Origin: a virus
Direction: 5' to 3' (one strand)
IMG/VR virus record: IMGVR_UViG_3300042542_003815
Span: 1-64,000 of that record
Length of the DNA stretch: 64,000 nt
A program made the position numbers and the translations under genes. The stretch's first letter is position 1; each line of letters begins with the position of its first letter. Positions 32,501 to 41,889 of this stretch are shown here, piece by piece. The notes under the pieces were generated by a model, which saw only the letters and a list, made by a program, of their open reading frames with translations, had not been told where the DNA came from and did no database searches.

Positions 32501-34487
32501 CCACTTTTCCTGCAAGATACAGAACACTGTTATTGTATTGATCTGTTGTTAATCCAGAAAATATTCCAGTAAATCCGCCAGCAGCAGTAAATCCAATATT
32601 TTCGGTTACGACAGTCTTATTTCTACGAAGATCAGGGTAATCAAGCGCACGGACATCGATTGATGTTACGATATACACCTTTTCTCCAGATATAACTCCT
32701 GGTCCCGTTAAAGTCAGATCAAGTTCTTGGTCATTTCTTCTGTAGGCAGTCCCACCAATTGGCAATCCACTTCTAGTGAATGCCATGACATCTTCATCTG
32801 GCAAAACCGTATAGTCTTGTGGAACAGAGAATGCAACATCAGTCGCACTTGCAGTGTAATCAGTGATGTTGACAACACCTCTTGAACCATTTGATCCGAC
32901 GGAGGGGAAGTTTCCTGCCCCTAGTGTCACTTCAAAGAAGCCTGCGATTGAATAATTAGCATCAGTTACTGTTTTACCTCTTGTTCCCGTTGGATATTCA
33001 AACAGAAGATTACTATTCTGTAGGTTGATTAAACCATCATTTCCAGTAACTGAAAATGCATGTGCTGTCCCCGAAGATGCGTGATGAATTCTAGTCACAT
33101 CGTCAAACGATGCGGTTCCAGACATTTCAACATTGAAAAGATGTAAATTATAGACACTATTGGCAACACTATAAGGTTCTATCCAACGCAATCTTGCTGT
33201 GCCTATCTGATCTCTTGCAGCACCTGAAATGCCTCTACCAAGATAGACAAGTTGCTCGTCATCAAATGCAATTCCAGTCAAAGAACTTGCAATATTTGTA
33301 AATTGAACTCTGCAATATGGACCTAAAGATCTATTGAAATATTTGTCAGTTATTGTTCTGACATGTGCAGCATCTCTGGCTGTATTGATAGGAAGTCTTG
33401 TTATTCCTTGAGTTTCAAACTCATATCCAAAAATATATGCTTTTCCTGGTTCTAAATCTGCAAAAAGATTTGCGGTAGCACCATCACCGCTGATGCCAGG
33501 TCCATCTACCATGTTCAGTTCAAATGGACGAACTGTATAGTTTCCAGACTCGTCATATGTTCTTCTTGCTAATGTATCCTCTAGAACAGCGTAATCAGGA
33601 TACTTCTCTATCTTAATTGGACTCCCATTAACTAATCGTAAAAATTCTATGAAGTCTTTTCGTGAGAAGTTGTCAGTTGCACTTGTATTTGCCGCAGTAA
33701 ATCCATATTGAACTATATTGAGATCAATTTTGAATCTATCTGCGCCTGGTGCGTTGTAATTGTAAGATCCAAATGCGGGGTCATTTAGCGATGTATCTTC
33801 TTCCGCTTGAACAAATCCCTTTACGACATTTAAACCGACTCTTGTCGTAGGCGATCCGTACATTCTAACTTGAGACCCAGCAGAACCAGAAAGCGAATAA
33901 GCACCGATAGACTGTGCATCATTCAGTACAAAAAATCCTTCTGTGAAGCGAACTCCGCTATCTACAGAAACAACTAATGCCGTTCCGGTTGGAGGAACAA
34001 CTCCTGATGTTGCTCCTGTAATGCTAGCGACAACATATGTTCCATTTCCTGCCGTTCCGCCAATGTAATCGCCCCAAGCAAAAGCGGTTCCGCCTTCTAA
34101 GTATTCAAAAAATACTACTGGAATATTGTCAATCGATGATGCCGTGTACCCATTCTCAGTATGAACAATTTTAGCCTTAGCCTTGCCTCCAGCAGAAATT
34201 ATCGTACCGAGAAAATCAGAAACATCATTTGTTCCCGACAGCCCCGAAACACGGGCAAATCTCAAACTATTAACTGTTATCTTACCATCTAAAACCATGC
34301 TCCCTTCTTCGAAGACATGATTACCGAATCTTTCAATCTGATTCTGTAAGATTGTTTGAAGTTGGGTTAGTTCACGACCTTGAACACCAAATCCTGGTCT
34401 AAACATAATACGAAGAAACTTTTTGCTCTCGCTAAAATCATCGTAATAAGGGTCAGTATTGAATAGTTCTGGAATATATGATGGCAT
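29538..34487 (-). CDS. Giant DUF4815-type baseplate/fibre structural protein
   Basis: This 1649-aa protein has an N-terminus that is the DUF4815 signature of marine T4-like phages: PYYDDFSESKKFLRIMFRPG, then GRELTQLQTILQNQIERFGN and HVFEEGSMVLDGKITVNSLR. The rest is Gly/Thr/Ser-rich beta structure with repeated small domains, including AYGLKPNTKFYVFVDDVDIT around residue 1100, where surface-adhesin-like modules occur. The C-terminal part looks like a baseplate or fibre attachment region (PFLAFAIK-type strands). In T4 this genomic place holds gp9-gp12, none of which is recognisable here, so this protein may replace several of them. The exact role is inferred. Confidence 0.72.
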   Translation of the reverse strand: MPSYIPELFNTDPYYDDFSESKKFLRIMFRPGFGVQGRELTQLQTILQNQIERFGNHVFEEGSMVLDGKITVNSLRFARVSGLSGTNDVSDFLGTIISAGGKAKAKIVHTENGYTASSIDNIPVVFFEYLEGGTAFAWGDYIGGTAGNGTYVVASITGATSGVVPPTGTALVVSVDSGVRFTEGFFVLNDAQSIGAYSLSGSAGSQVRMYGSPTTRVGLNVVKGFVQAEEDTSLNDPAFGSYNYNAPGADRFKIDLNIVQYGFTAANTSATDNFSRKDFIEFLRLVNGSPIKIEKYPDYAVLEDTLARRTYDESGNYTVRPFELNMVDGPGISGDGATANLFADLEPGKAYIFGYEFETQGITRLPINTARDAAHVRTITDKYFNRSLGPYCRVQFTNIASSLTGIAFDDEQLVYLGRGISGAARDQIGTARLRWIEPYSVANSVYNLHLFNVEMSGTASFDDVTRIHHASSGTAHAFSVTGNDGLINLQNSNLLFEYPTGTRGKTVTDANYSIAGFFEVTLGAGNFPSVGSNGSRGVVNITDYTASATDVAFSVPQDYTVLPDEDVMAFTRSGLPIGGTAYRRNDQELDLTLTGPGVISGEKVYIVTSIDVRALDYPDLRRNKTVVTENIGFTAAGGFTGIFSGLTTDQYNNSVLYLAGKVDVFDIISVTGVKDTTTQLKQYFTFDNGQRDNLYDWSRLSLLAGVTGVTGPFQATIKRYERSGNRGPFIVDSYPSPYSDIPKYSSRTTGKIYDLADVIDFRPDRGSSGNVVGYPWFPINTAANDQLFSYQHYLPRTDKIVLNRDRTFSVISGVPSLDAQSPPDDPNAMTLYSVTVNPYTFDKKDVSIRFVENKRYTMRDIGELEKRIEAVEYYTTLTLLEQEAKSISIVDDSNIEIPKKGILVDQFKGHNIGDVTNSMYAASVDFEKNELRPPFVSRVFALTGPSEISGLTTSGDGIVTLNYTTQAEIVQPLTTRTYTINPSNVFNYLGSLMLSPSCDFWFDTGITPSVKVNVDGENDAWQSGDGFGTQWNDWESIWYGREVANEVNTKQNIVDTKNSVVAGTKGLSLGNTFKSGVPEGIKRKSISKVIRKDVVPYMRDKTITMNAYGLKPNTKFYVFVDDVDITAYCTGGSQITSEKGEISNLKYIMSQDVENEFLTGRRVFRITDSSTNTVSETTMAADAIFNSSGSIDTLPEDEILSTRSAIVRRRSTKSNKIQSNLTELLSTDFFGYTEPMSQTFFVDPVKYPDGVFVKTVGVAFAGKDSDPNSAITLMIKPTQSGYPHPSKVMPFGQRTLYSSSITTTEDGSTETTFDFSSPVYLLPGREYAIAIATNSSDYIVFGASIGSDLIRLSEGDPIQKATKQPAIRSIFLPQNTGSLSKKETDSLKFSVYLCKFSPQSGYVKYENNHESYGSDTKFDLMRINMNYISPSNTSTTFSERGLLGDIGGSFIAAQANKNLNRPTTRSTRNMGTGKFSEVRANMIGNAYVSPSLDVETSHYLVVENKVNNNFVVATNRELFPNNLGATAPSEARYITKQVTLEPGFEATNVHVQMSLCNPYDSSIQVFVRPLPVGEGDFSSIGYTQLNTTDSGYSQNSDEFREVLYTSDGLGLSKFRAFAIKIVMYSSCTSTLPSDPRSLPRIRNLRLVAT

Positions 34488-34502
34488 TTTTTACCTTACT
34501 TA

Positions 34503-36839
34503 TTAGAAATCGATGACAAGTTTGATTTCTTCCCTCTGCTCCAAATCCCTTTGTATAGGTTTGATATTCTGTATGTATAGCACTTCTCCAGACCTATATT
34601 TAAGTTCTCCCGAGTGATCCACCGAAAGAACTGACCCACTTATGGTAACGGTAGTTCCTGATGCCCCTAAAGTGGTGTAATCGATTAATTGACCTTTAAC
34701 TATATCACCCTGAACCCCTGCAAGACGAAGAACACCACTTGTTCCTCCGGTAACGGGATTCCAATCAACAATATATCCATTACCCTCTGTTGATCCTGTC
34801 AGGAAAGAGACAAAAGAATCTTTATAGAAAGTATCGTTTTCGAAACCCTCACCATAAAGTGTTAAAGAAGTGGTTAAATCGTATGTTGCGGGTGAACAGC
34901 AAACTTCTGTGTCAATTGCATAAATTTTACCTTGGCCCGTAGATCCATTAGATCCCGAGAAATATGGTTCTGTCTGAAGAACTGTTTCACCGATGTAGAA
35001 TTTCCCTTTGGGATTTTCCAGTTTCAAGGTTCCATATAGAAGTGTTCCTCCAGACGCAAGCCAACTGCAAATTTCACCGGAGGCTCTCGACTGTGGAATA
35101 TTTACCCTTCTATCTCCAACCCCATGTGCAAAATGCTTTCTCTTATAGTCACCACCGACAGATAAAAATTCTACATTTTCAGGTGTCAGAGTTAGATTTA
35201 ATAAGTGCCTCGCCTCAGAGCCAGCAACAGTTTTCGTAACAACATCGAAAATGGTAAGTCCTGACATTGTAGCACCCGCAGCAAATGTGCCCCCACGAAT
35301 ATTCGTAAGAACTAATTCACTAGTCGCCGTTACACCTGAATATCCAGGACACCACTCGACTACCTTACCATAAGGCGCACCATACGCACCAGTCATCTGC
35401 ATTGCAGTTGCACCAACAGTGAACGAACCGCTGAGGCCAGCCTGATTGAATTTAATTCTGACTTGCTTCTCACTCAAAATGGGATTTCTTAGAATACCAA
35501 ATTGTCTAAAATCATTGTCAGTATCTACTTTGCCGTCTTCATCTCTTTCATAATTTTTAACAATCATGAATGATGCTGCACCAAGTTCACGGAGAGGATT
35601 AGCACCATGACCTCCGGGGGGCGGTATAACTGCGTGTAAAACTTTTTTCAGATCTGTATATTCAAATGGTGTGTTAGAAACTAATGTAGTTAATCCTTTA
35701 GGGATATCAAGTTCGGCAAATGTGTAGTTCTTTCCACCATCTACAATCTCAATACTTTTAATATATCTTGGTGACACAACACTACATTCCAAGTCTGTGT
35801 TTGCAGTCTCCCCAAATTTGATTTGAAAATCGGCAGTTTTTATGTCAGGGTTATTGATGTTTTCATATGCTTTACCATCACCTCTGACTGTAATTCTCGG
35901 TTGAATGCTAAAATATGATTGTTTGTTGGGATCGGATGTACCGGATAAACCTAAAACTAAAGGATCTATAAAAATTTTTGCGGAAGTTCCCTGCCATGTA
36001 TAATCTTTAATCTGTCTTCTCTGTCCCTGTCCGGGTCCACCGTCAAATGAAATAATCATATCATTATAAAGAGCGGAATTAGGAGTTAACTCAGGAGCAG
36101 CAATATAAACTGTAGTTGCACCGGGAGCAGCGTTCAAGGTTACTAAATTTGCACTGGATGGAAGTATGCATGATAATGTACTAACCCAATATGCTTTTGC
36201 TGCTTCATCCATATAAGCAAATTCAATCTTGCCATCAACTGCTGAATTTTGAACTTCCCATTGCAAAAATCTATCATCATTTACACGAAGAAATTCTACA
36301 AATTCAACTGGAATATAACCTAATGCTCCAGTCCGAGATTTTGTCAAAAACTTTCTTTTGCTTTCAGGTACTTGATAGAGAAACTTCCATCTATACCCAT
36401 CGGACAACTTACGAACAATCGTGTCCGTGTGAGTTGGAGGAACTGTAGAGGGATTTCCAAGATTATTATCTACACAAACATAAACCCTCTCTTCGTCTAC
36501 CAAGACATAAAACCTAGCAGGCTCAACATCATCAAATAAATCTATGTCATTTCTATATGGTTGATATATCTCTCCTGGATTCCAATCTATTCGTCTAACA
36601 AGCATAGAACAATCAGATTTGTTTATTCTTTTTGCTGCTATAAGATTCCGCCAAAAGTTTGTCTCATCTTGAACGGAATCTACTGACTGTGGGGGAAAAT
36701 CAGATCCTGTTATTCCCCAAGGGGTTACCTTTCCAATACAGAGAAAAAAATTCTCATCGGATAAATCACTATATTCATCCAATATAGTATCTGCTATGAA
36801 GCGTCTGTGGTTTTGACGAAATGGGTCGCAACTTGGCAT
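34503..36839 (-). CDS. gp8: Baseplate wedge gp8 homologue, enlarged
   Basis: This 778-aa protein is a likely gp8 homologue (T4: 334 aa). The N-terminal ~220 residues follow gp8: ENFFLCIGKVTPWG, FPPQSVDSVQDETNFWRNLI, MLVRRIDWNPGEIYQPY, FYVLVDEERVYVCVDNNLG and DGYRWKFLYQVPES. The last 40 residues also match (SGELKYRSGEVLYIQNIKPI, then a REEIKLVIDF end), as in T4 gp8, which ends with the same SGE-YMENRPPI-EEINI pattern. Between them lies an insertion of roughly 450 residues of beta-rich Gly/Thr sequence that T4 lacks. gp8 links wedge arms to the central hub. A CTAAATA late box lies 9 bases before the ATG. Confidence 0.82.
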   Translation of the reverse strand: MPSCDPFRQNHRRFIADTILDEYSDLSDENFFLCIGKVTPWGITGSDFPPQSVDSVQDETNFWRNLIAAKRINKSDCSMLVRRIDWNPGEIYQPYRNDIDLFDDVEPARFYVLVDEERVYVCVDNNLGNPSTVPPTHTDTIVRKLSDGYRWKFLYQVPESKRKFLTKSRTGALGYIPVEFVEFLRVNDDRFLQWEVQNSAVDGKIEFAYMDEAAKAYWVSTLSCILPSSANLVTLNAAPGATTVYIAAPELTPNSALYNDMIISFDGGPGQGQRRQIKDYTWQGTSAKIFIDPLVLGLSGTSDPNKQSYFSIQPRITVRGDGKAYENINNPDIKTADFQIKFGETANTDLECSVVSPRYIKSIEIVDGGKNYTFAELDIPKGLTTLVSNTPFEYTDLKKVLHAVIPPPGGHGANPLRELGAASFMIVKNYERDEDGKVDTDNDFRQFGILRNPILSEKQVRIKFNQAGLSGSFTVGATAMQMTGAYGAPYGKVVEWCPGYSGVTATSELVLTNIRGGTFAAGATMSGLTIFDVVTKTVAGSEARHLLNLTLTPENVEFLSVGGDYKRKHFAHGVGDRRVNIPQSRASGEICSWLASGGTLLYGTLKLENPKGKFYIGETVLQTEPYFSGSNGSTGQGKIYAIDTEVCCSPATYDLTTSLTLYGEGFENDTFYKDSFVSFLTGSTEGNGYIVDWNPVTGGTSGVLRLAGVQGDIVKGQLIDYTTLGASGTTVTISGSVLSVDHSGELKYRSGEVLYIQNIKPIQRDLEQREEIKLVIDF

Positions 36840-36848
36840 GGCTATTCC

Positions 36849-36855
36849 TATTTAG
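36849..36855 (-). promoter_or_regulatory. Late promoter box of gp8 (CTAAATA)
   Basis: Minus-strand TCTAAATAG ends 9 bases before the gp8 ATG, giving a leader of only a few bases. No clear Shine-Dalgarno is present. Confidence 0.6.
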
Positions 36856-36910
36856 AAAGCAAATTTGAGTTAAAACTTTGATTGTTATTGGTACGAGTAT
36901 TTGTTTAGAG

Positions 36911-37750
36911 TTACGCTAATTGACACTTCTTATCGATGCAATTTATACATTTTATCATTTTTTGTCTAAGTTTATCTGAAATAATACGAGTTCCACCGGC
37001 GGCGTGAGGAATATTCCCCTCTGTTATGGTGCTGAGGCAAGCAAAAAGTCTCATTATGGTCATCATTTTATTCAAATTTGCAATAGAACAACATGGATTG
37101 TTGAGATCCCAATTTAAAGTGTGTTCGCCCTGTTGCGCCAAAACTGATGCATAAAATCTACGAAAACACTGAAGTATTTCCTGTAGTTTAATTTTTCTGT
37201 TGGCACGGTCGCCTGGCAGATTTGGCCCAATTGGTTCTCCAGTCTCGTCCCGTGGCCAGTCGAAATTTGTATCGCTGTATGGTATAATTTTCCAAATATC
37301 AATTTCACAGTCCCAGTCCCCCAAATATAGGTGTGGAGGGATTGTTACAGGAAAATCGTCGTTTGCATCATTATAACGGTCAAAATCTTCGGGAGACAAA
37401 CTTAAATCTTCTGGTCTCCAAGACGGATTTTTGATTAAGTAGTTTTGCATCTCTGCAAGTAAAAATTGAAATGCTTGAACACTATCGTTCTGTAGGAATG
37501 GTGCAGGATCATCCACTATTTTTTGTTCTCTTAGACATGCGGGTACGAGTGTAGTCCAAATATAAACAAACATTCCAGCGCAGGGCATATCCATCGGATT
37601 TGTTCCCCCGTCTGTGGCGCAACAGTCTTGGTTTACACCAGGATCAACAGGTATATCTGGAAATACCCTTTCAAATCCATCTCCCCTTGGATCTTGATAT
37701 GCCAATTTGGCTATTTGTCTTTTAATATATGATGCATTTATTTCAGCCAT
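36911..37750 (-). CDS. Cys-rich virion-region protein, unknown
   Basis: This 279-aa protein starts MAEINASYIKRQIAKLAYQD and carries paired cysteines (QDCCATDGG, NPCCSIANL) and a C-terminal cluster CINCIDKKCQLA. The centre is acidic with many Trp/Tyr and Asp, including PVTIPPHLYLGDWDCEIDIW. No family is recognised. It sits between two wedge proteins, on the late strand, with a weak start site. The Cys content matches the gp15 extension and other late proteins here. Metal binding or stabilising disulphides are both possible. Confidence 0.5.
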   Translation of the reverse strand: MAEINASYIKRQIAKLAYQDPRGDGFERVFPDIPVDPGVNQDCCATDGGTNPMDMPCAGMFVYIWTTLVPACLREQKIVDDPAPFLQNDSVQAFQFLLAEMQNYLIKNPSWRPEDLSLSPEDFDRYNDANDDFPVTIPPHLYLGDWDCEIDIWKIIPYSDTNFDWPRDETGEPIGPNLPGDRANRKIKLQEILQCFRRFYASVLAQQGEHTLNWDLNNPCCSIANLNKMMTIMRLFACLSTITEGNIPHAAGGTRIISDKLRQKMIKCINCIDKKCQLA

Positions 37751-37761
37751 TTGGTGTTCCT

Positions 37762-39948
37762 TTAAATGAACCCGAGCGGATCTTGTGCTTGTCCAGATAT
37801 ACTAGAAATAATTCTGTCAATTTCCGCATCCTCAGATCCGCCACTACCGCCAAGTGAAACTGGTTCACTACAATAAAACTCAAATACCACCGTATCTGAT
37901 ATTCCTTGTATTCCCTTCCCATTACTATCGGTAACTTCAACCTTCAATGAATAAGGACCATCTGTCAAATTCTGGAACAAACAGTTTCTATCATTTATGT
38001 TGATAACTTTAACTTCATTCTTTGACCCTGAAAGTGTGAATCTTATTTTACTTGCTGAAGTAACACCAAATCTAGGTAAATTTTCATAGTTACTAATCAA
38101 AATTCCAGCATTAAATTCACATCTGCCAGGAGTAAAAACTCTTTGTGTGTTTAGTGGATATATCAACGAAACAATCGGTTTCGCATATCTAATCCTATCC
38201 TCTGTTCTGCAATCAAATTCATTACCAATCGGCATATTAAAAAATGCTCTTGCAGTTATTTTTCTAAAAGCAGATAATTCGTTATATTTCAGTAGAGCAT
38301 ATTTCTTGTTAACAGCAGAGGTTCCCGATGCACCATAAAAATCCGCAGTCCAACCTACAGGAGGAGAGCCACCCGTTATAGTGGTCCACTCAGGCCATTG
38401 TGTGAAATCATCTATTTGATTTTTCCAAACTTGTGCAATGACTATGTCGCTTATCTTCCTATTTGGATGTTCATAAATGATCCAGAATGGATCGGCAGTT
38501 TTGTAACCGGTAAGACCAAGTGGAGTAAAAGATGGTCCTGTAGCCTCAACAAATGGTATGATATTTGCTATTGGGTTTCCGATTTGTCTTGGAACGGGCG
38601 AAAGACCAATTGCTTGTATTAAAGAGTCGTGTTTGGCGGGATTGTATCCAACATGAACATTATATCCCGATGATGCTCCTGTTCCTGGAATAGAAAACCA
38701 GTCAGGTAAGTTGTCAAATGTATTGAATGTGTACGGTGTGTAGTGACCAATCACAGGAACTTCAAATTTAATTAAAGCGGATGATTGATCTAGATCTTCA
38801 CGGGCGCAGCGTTTGATAAGAACCTGTCCAAACATTGCCATACCAGCAGGGTGAACAAGTCTTCTGATTGACTCACGATATTCGTCAATAACAATTTCTG
38901 CTTTTAAAACATACGAATAATCTTGATAATAATGATTGTCTTGTAAGACTTTATTGGTACTAACTCTTCCATCAGTATTTATGTAGTACCCTTCATATTC
39001 ACAAATTGCTCCTGTATTTGCAACCCCAACGAATCCCGTACCACTAATAGACTGCACATTTACTGTTGGAGAGATGAGATAATTGATACCAAAATTTTCA
39101 ATTTTGATTCGTCTAATTTTTCCTGTGGCATCGACAAGTGAGACAGAACCCCGTGCGCCAACGCCGCTGTCTCCTGCGGCAGAAGTAAAAAAGACTTTGT
39201 CTCCAACTGAGTAGTTAGATCCACCGTTCGAAATAGTTACAGATGCAACCACATCATAAACTCTAAGTTCATGTAGTGTTTCTCCATTTTCAGTTTTAAA
39301 ATCTATACCCTTGCTTCCAGGAGTAAATGAGCCGTTGCGGCCTGAAATTATTAATTCAGCGACATCATTCTGCCCCTCACGATAAAGCGAAACATCAATG
39401 ACTTTCCCCGATGATACTATCTGACCTAATTCGTTTTTCTGATAGATGATCCTACCAATAGATTCAAATATACGATCATTCAATGTATTGGTTACTTTAA
39501 TAGATGTTTTCTGTAACCACTTACCATCAGAAACCCGAAGAATATCGGTCTTTGGATAATAAAATTCAACTGCTGTGTCATACAAAATTCTAAACAAAAA
39601 TTCGTATGACTTTTCTGTACCTTTTGCTCTATAAAATGATTTAATGTTTTTAATTAGTTTTCTGATATCAACTGGATTTCCAGTTTCTTTAGATACAGCC
39701 AACTGCTCGGGAAAATCGAACAAATATTCTTTCTTGAATTGACTGATAAAATCATCCAAACTTTTATCTACATCAATTATATCCTGTAAAAGCATCGGGC
39801 TAACAATTTGCTTGCCCCGTTCTTTTTTTTGCAACCACTCATAATATGTTTCAAGAAATGCAACTAATGTTGGATGATCGACCCTAACAAATTCAGGAAG
39901 TCTTCCCGCTACAAGATTAGAAATTTGTTTAGACTTATCTTCGTACAT
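37762..39948 (-). CDS. Baseplate wedge protein in the gp7 position
   Basis: This 728-aa protein has an N-terminal helical region (about residues 1-120: LVAGRLPEFVRVDHPTLVAF, LETYYEWLQKKERGKQIV, and KNIKSFYRAKGTEKSYEFLF) that is typical of a large structural protein next to gp6 in marine T4-like phages. A beta-rich middle follows, and an Ig-like domain lies near residues 590-690 (SKIRFTLSGSKNEVKVININ to GPYSLKVEVTDSNGKG). Position just downstream of gp6 corresponds to T4 gp7 (1032 aa), but sequence similarity to T4 gp7 is not obvious. It ends shortly before the Cys-rich protein gene. Confidence 0.62.
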   Translation of the reverse strand: MYEDKSKQISNLVAGRLPEFVRVDHPTLVAFLETYYEWLQKKERGKQIVSPMLLQDIIDVDKSLDDFISQFKKEYLFDFPEQLAVSKETGNPVDIRKLIKNIKSFYRAKGTEKSYEFLFRILYDTAVEFYYPKTDILRVSDGKWLQKTSIKVTNTLNDRIFESIGRIIYQKNELGQIVSSGKVIDVSLYREGQNDVAELIISGRNGSFTPGSKGIDFKTENGETLHELRVYDVVASVTISNGGSNYSVGDKVFFTSAAGDSGVGARGSVSLVDATGKIRRIKIENFGINYLISPTVNVQSISGTGFVGVANTGAICEYEGYYINTDGRVSTNKVLQDNHYYQDYSYVLKAEIVIDEYRESIRRLVHPAGMAMFGQVLIKRCAREDLDQSSALIKFEVPVIGHYTPYTFNTFDNLPDWFSIPGTGASSGYNVHVGYNPAKHDSLIQAIGLSPVPRQIGNPIANIIPFVEATGPSFTPLGLTGYKTADPFWIIYEHPNRKISDIVIAQVWKNQIDDFTQWPEWTTITGGSPPVGWTADFYGASGTSAVNKKYALLKYNELSAFRKITARAFFNMPIGNEFDCRTEDRIRYAKPIVSLIYPLNTQRVFTPGRCEFNAGILISNYENLPRFGVTSASKIRFTLSGSKNEVKVININDRNCLFQNLTDGPYSLKVEVTDSNGKGIQGISDTVVFEFYCSEPVSLGGSGGSEDAEIDRIISSISGQAQDPLGFI

Positions 39949-39954
39949 CTTCTA

Positions 39955-41889
39955 TCAAGTCAGGAAAGGGAATCCTGTGTCACTTGCCTTTCTATCAATA
40001 ACCGATTTCTCCTGAACCATTGTAATATCTATCTTGTCAGTATTAATTACTAGAACTTGATTTCTTCTTACAAAGATATCCCCCTTATCGGGTTTGGCTA
40101 ATATATTAATTTCAACAGTACCATCAGGAATACCTAACGGTGTAAATGATTTAATCTCAATTAAACCGGTTTCATAATTGACAGTTCCGGCTTTTCTTTT
40201 TAAGTATACTCTTTCACTACCTATCAACTTATAAATTCTAATATTTCCATAACCATCGTCATCAAAATATGCAACTACGGTAGGTTTAATTAATGATGTG
40301 GCGGTTAAATCTAAATGAAAAAATCCAGATGAACTAATAATTGGAGGATACCCATCAATTGGATGAAACAGTTTGTTGTCATACTTAATTTTATAGGGAA
40401 GAGCCTGCCCGAATTTTACCTCAAACCTTTTTTCAAGAAGTAAAGAAATGCTACTGCTATTAAAAGATGCATCAAGCCCATCAATGTAAGAACTAAACTT
40501 TGACTGTCTGAAATTTTTTCCAAACTGGTCTAAATTAATATCACCAAATGTTATTATCTTATCTCTTATTCCCTGTGATAAACTGTCTGCTGAAGATGTT
40601 GTCAATCTCGGATCATAGTAAACTGTTACGGAGGGATTGATGTATGTTACATCCGCATCTACAACCTCAGGTTTAACCGTAAGAACATTCAAAGGACTCA
40701 AAATACTTTTTGATATCGCTTGTTTTTCAGTTATAGACAACTTAGATGAATTCTTTGGTTTGACTGAAATAAAGACCTTACCGTAATTCGGGGGATCATT
40801 TTCCTCACCACCCCAAACTAAAAATGATTCTGATCTAAGTGAATATTCTTTGGCAAGTAAAACGAGATAGTCCGTGGATGTGACCGCACGATCTTGTGCT
40901 TGATAGTTTCTTGGAGCGTAATACTTGATTGAATTGATGGATTCTGGCTCAGAACCACCAAATGATGGAGATGGTCTACCATTTTCATCACGGACTACTG
41001 AAACTATGTACTGTGATGTATCTGTATTTGTTGTTGTAAATGTTCTGTTCTGCTCGGTATCTGTGTTGCCTATTCCATTTCCGAGAGTTCCATTAGTTCG
41101 CAAATAAATTATTGATATCAAGTTTCCATTTTCAACATTTTTACCAACTATCCCATCACCAAAATATATTTCCCATTTGCCTCCCTCTGCCTCCTGTACA
41201 AAAAATGCCAATGAATTTCCATCAAGTTTATTAACATCTAACGCTCTAAACCAAACATCCTCTATGCCTGTCGTATCTCTAACTGATCTTTGAACTTTTA
41301 CAAATAGAGTATCAATATCGATATCATCGTCATCAATTATGAACTTTTGATTAACATCTTTTACATTCACTACAAATGAAGATGTCTGTATATTACCCTC
41401 ATATAAAATAGCGTTATTGATGAAAAATCTTCCACCAACAACCGAGAACCTGTAATTCTCTAGGTTAACAAAGTTTACAGTTTTACCTAACGCATCTCTA
41501 GCACTGAAAGATTTTCCCGGAGGAAGATACTCTTTGTTGGCTGCCACAGTTGCAGATGCAGGAACTCCACCCCTAGCACTGTTAATTGGAATCATTTCAA
41601 TATTTACAACTGCTCTGGCTGCTTTCTTTGATCTAGGTCTATAGTTCAAATGTTTCGCTAAAGACACCACAGAGTTTCTCACTATTGCAGAGTCTAGGAA
41701 CGCTTCATTTGCAACCATATTTGCATAGAATCCCTGATAATGCGTATTATACGCTAGAAGGTCTAAAAGAATGTTTAAAGTAGACCCTTCGAAGTCATAA
41801 TCTTTGAACTGCTCTTGTCCTCTCAAGTAGTCTCTTAGACTAGACTTGATGCTGTCAAAATCTAAATCATTGATTTTTGTATCTGACAT
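39955..41889 (-). CDS. gp6: Baseplate wedge gp6
   Basis: This 644-aa protein (T4: 660) is the baseplate wedge dimer that forms the inner ring. The conserved N-terminus is present: FDSIKSSLRDYLRGQEQFKD, STLNILLDLLAYNTHYQGFY, ANMVANEAFLDSAIVRNSVV, then LAKHLNYRPRSKKAARA. The middle domain carries EIYFGDGIVGKNVENGNLIS and YAPRNYQAQDRAVTSTDYLV, also conserved in J-like wedge proteins of many contractile tails. The start overlaps the gp25 stop by one base, as expected for coupled wedge genes. Confidence 0.96.
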   Translation of the reverse strand: MSDTKINDLDFDSIKSSLRDYLRGQEQFKDYDFEGSTLNILLDLLAYNTHYQGFYANMVANEAFLDSAIVRNSVVSLAKHLNYRPRSKKAARAVVNIEMIPINSARGGVPASATVAANKEYLPPGKSFSARDALGKTVNFVNLENYRFSVVGGRFFINNAILYEGNIQTSSFVVNVKDVNQKFIIDDDDIDIDTLFVKVQRSVRDTTGIEDVWFRALDVNKLDGNSLAFFVQEAEGGKWEIYFGDGIVGKNVENGNLISIIYLRTNGTLGNGIGNTDTEQNRTFTTTNTDTSQYIVSVVRDENGRPSPSFGGSEPESINSIKYYAPRNYQAQDRAVTSTDYLVLLAKEYSLRSESFLVWGGEENDPPNYGKVFISVKPKNSSKLSITEKQAISKSILSPLNVLTVKPEVVDADVTYINPSVTVYYDPRLTTSSADSLSQGIRDKIITFGDINLDQFGKNFRQSKFSSYIDGLDASFNSSSISLLLEKRFEVKFGQALPYKIKYDNKLFHPIDGYPPIISSSGFFHLDLTATSLIKPTVVAYFDDDGYGNIRIYKLIGSERVYLKRKAGTVNYETGLIEIKSFTPLGIPDGTVEINILAKPDKGDIFVRRNQVLVINTDKIDITMVQEKSVIDRKASDTGFPFLT

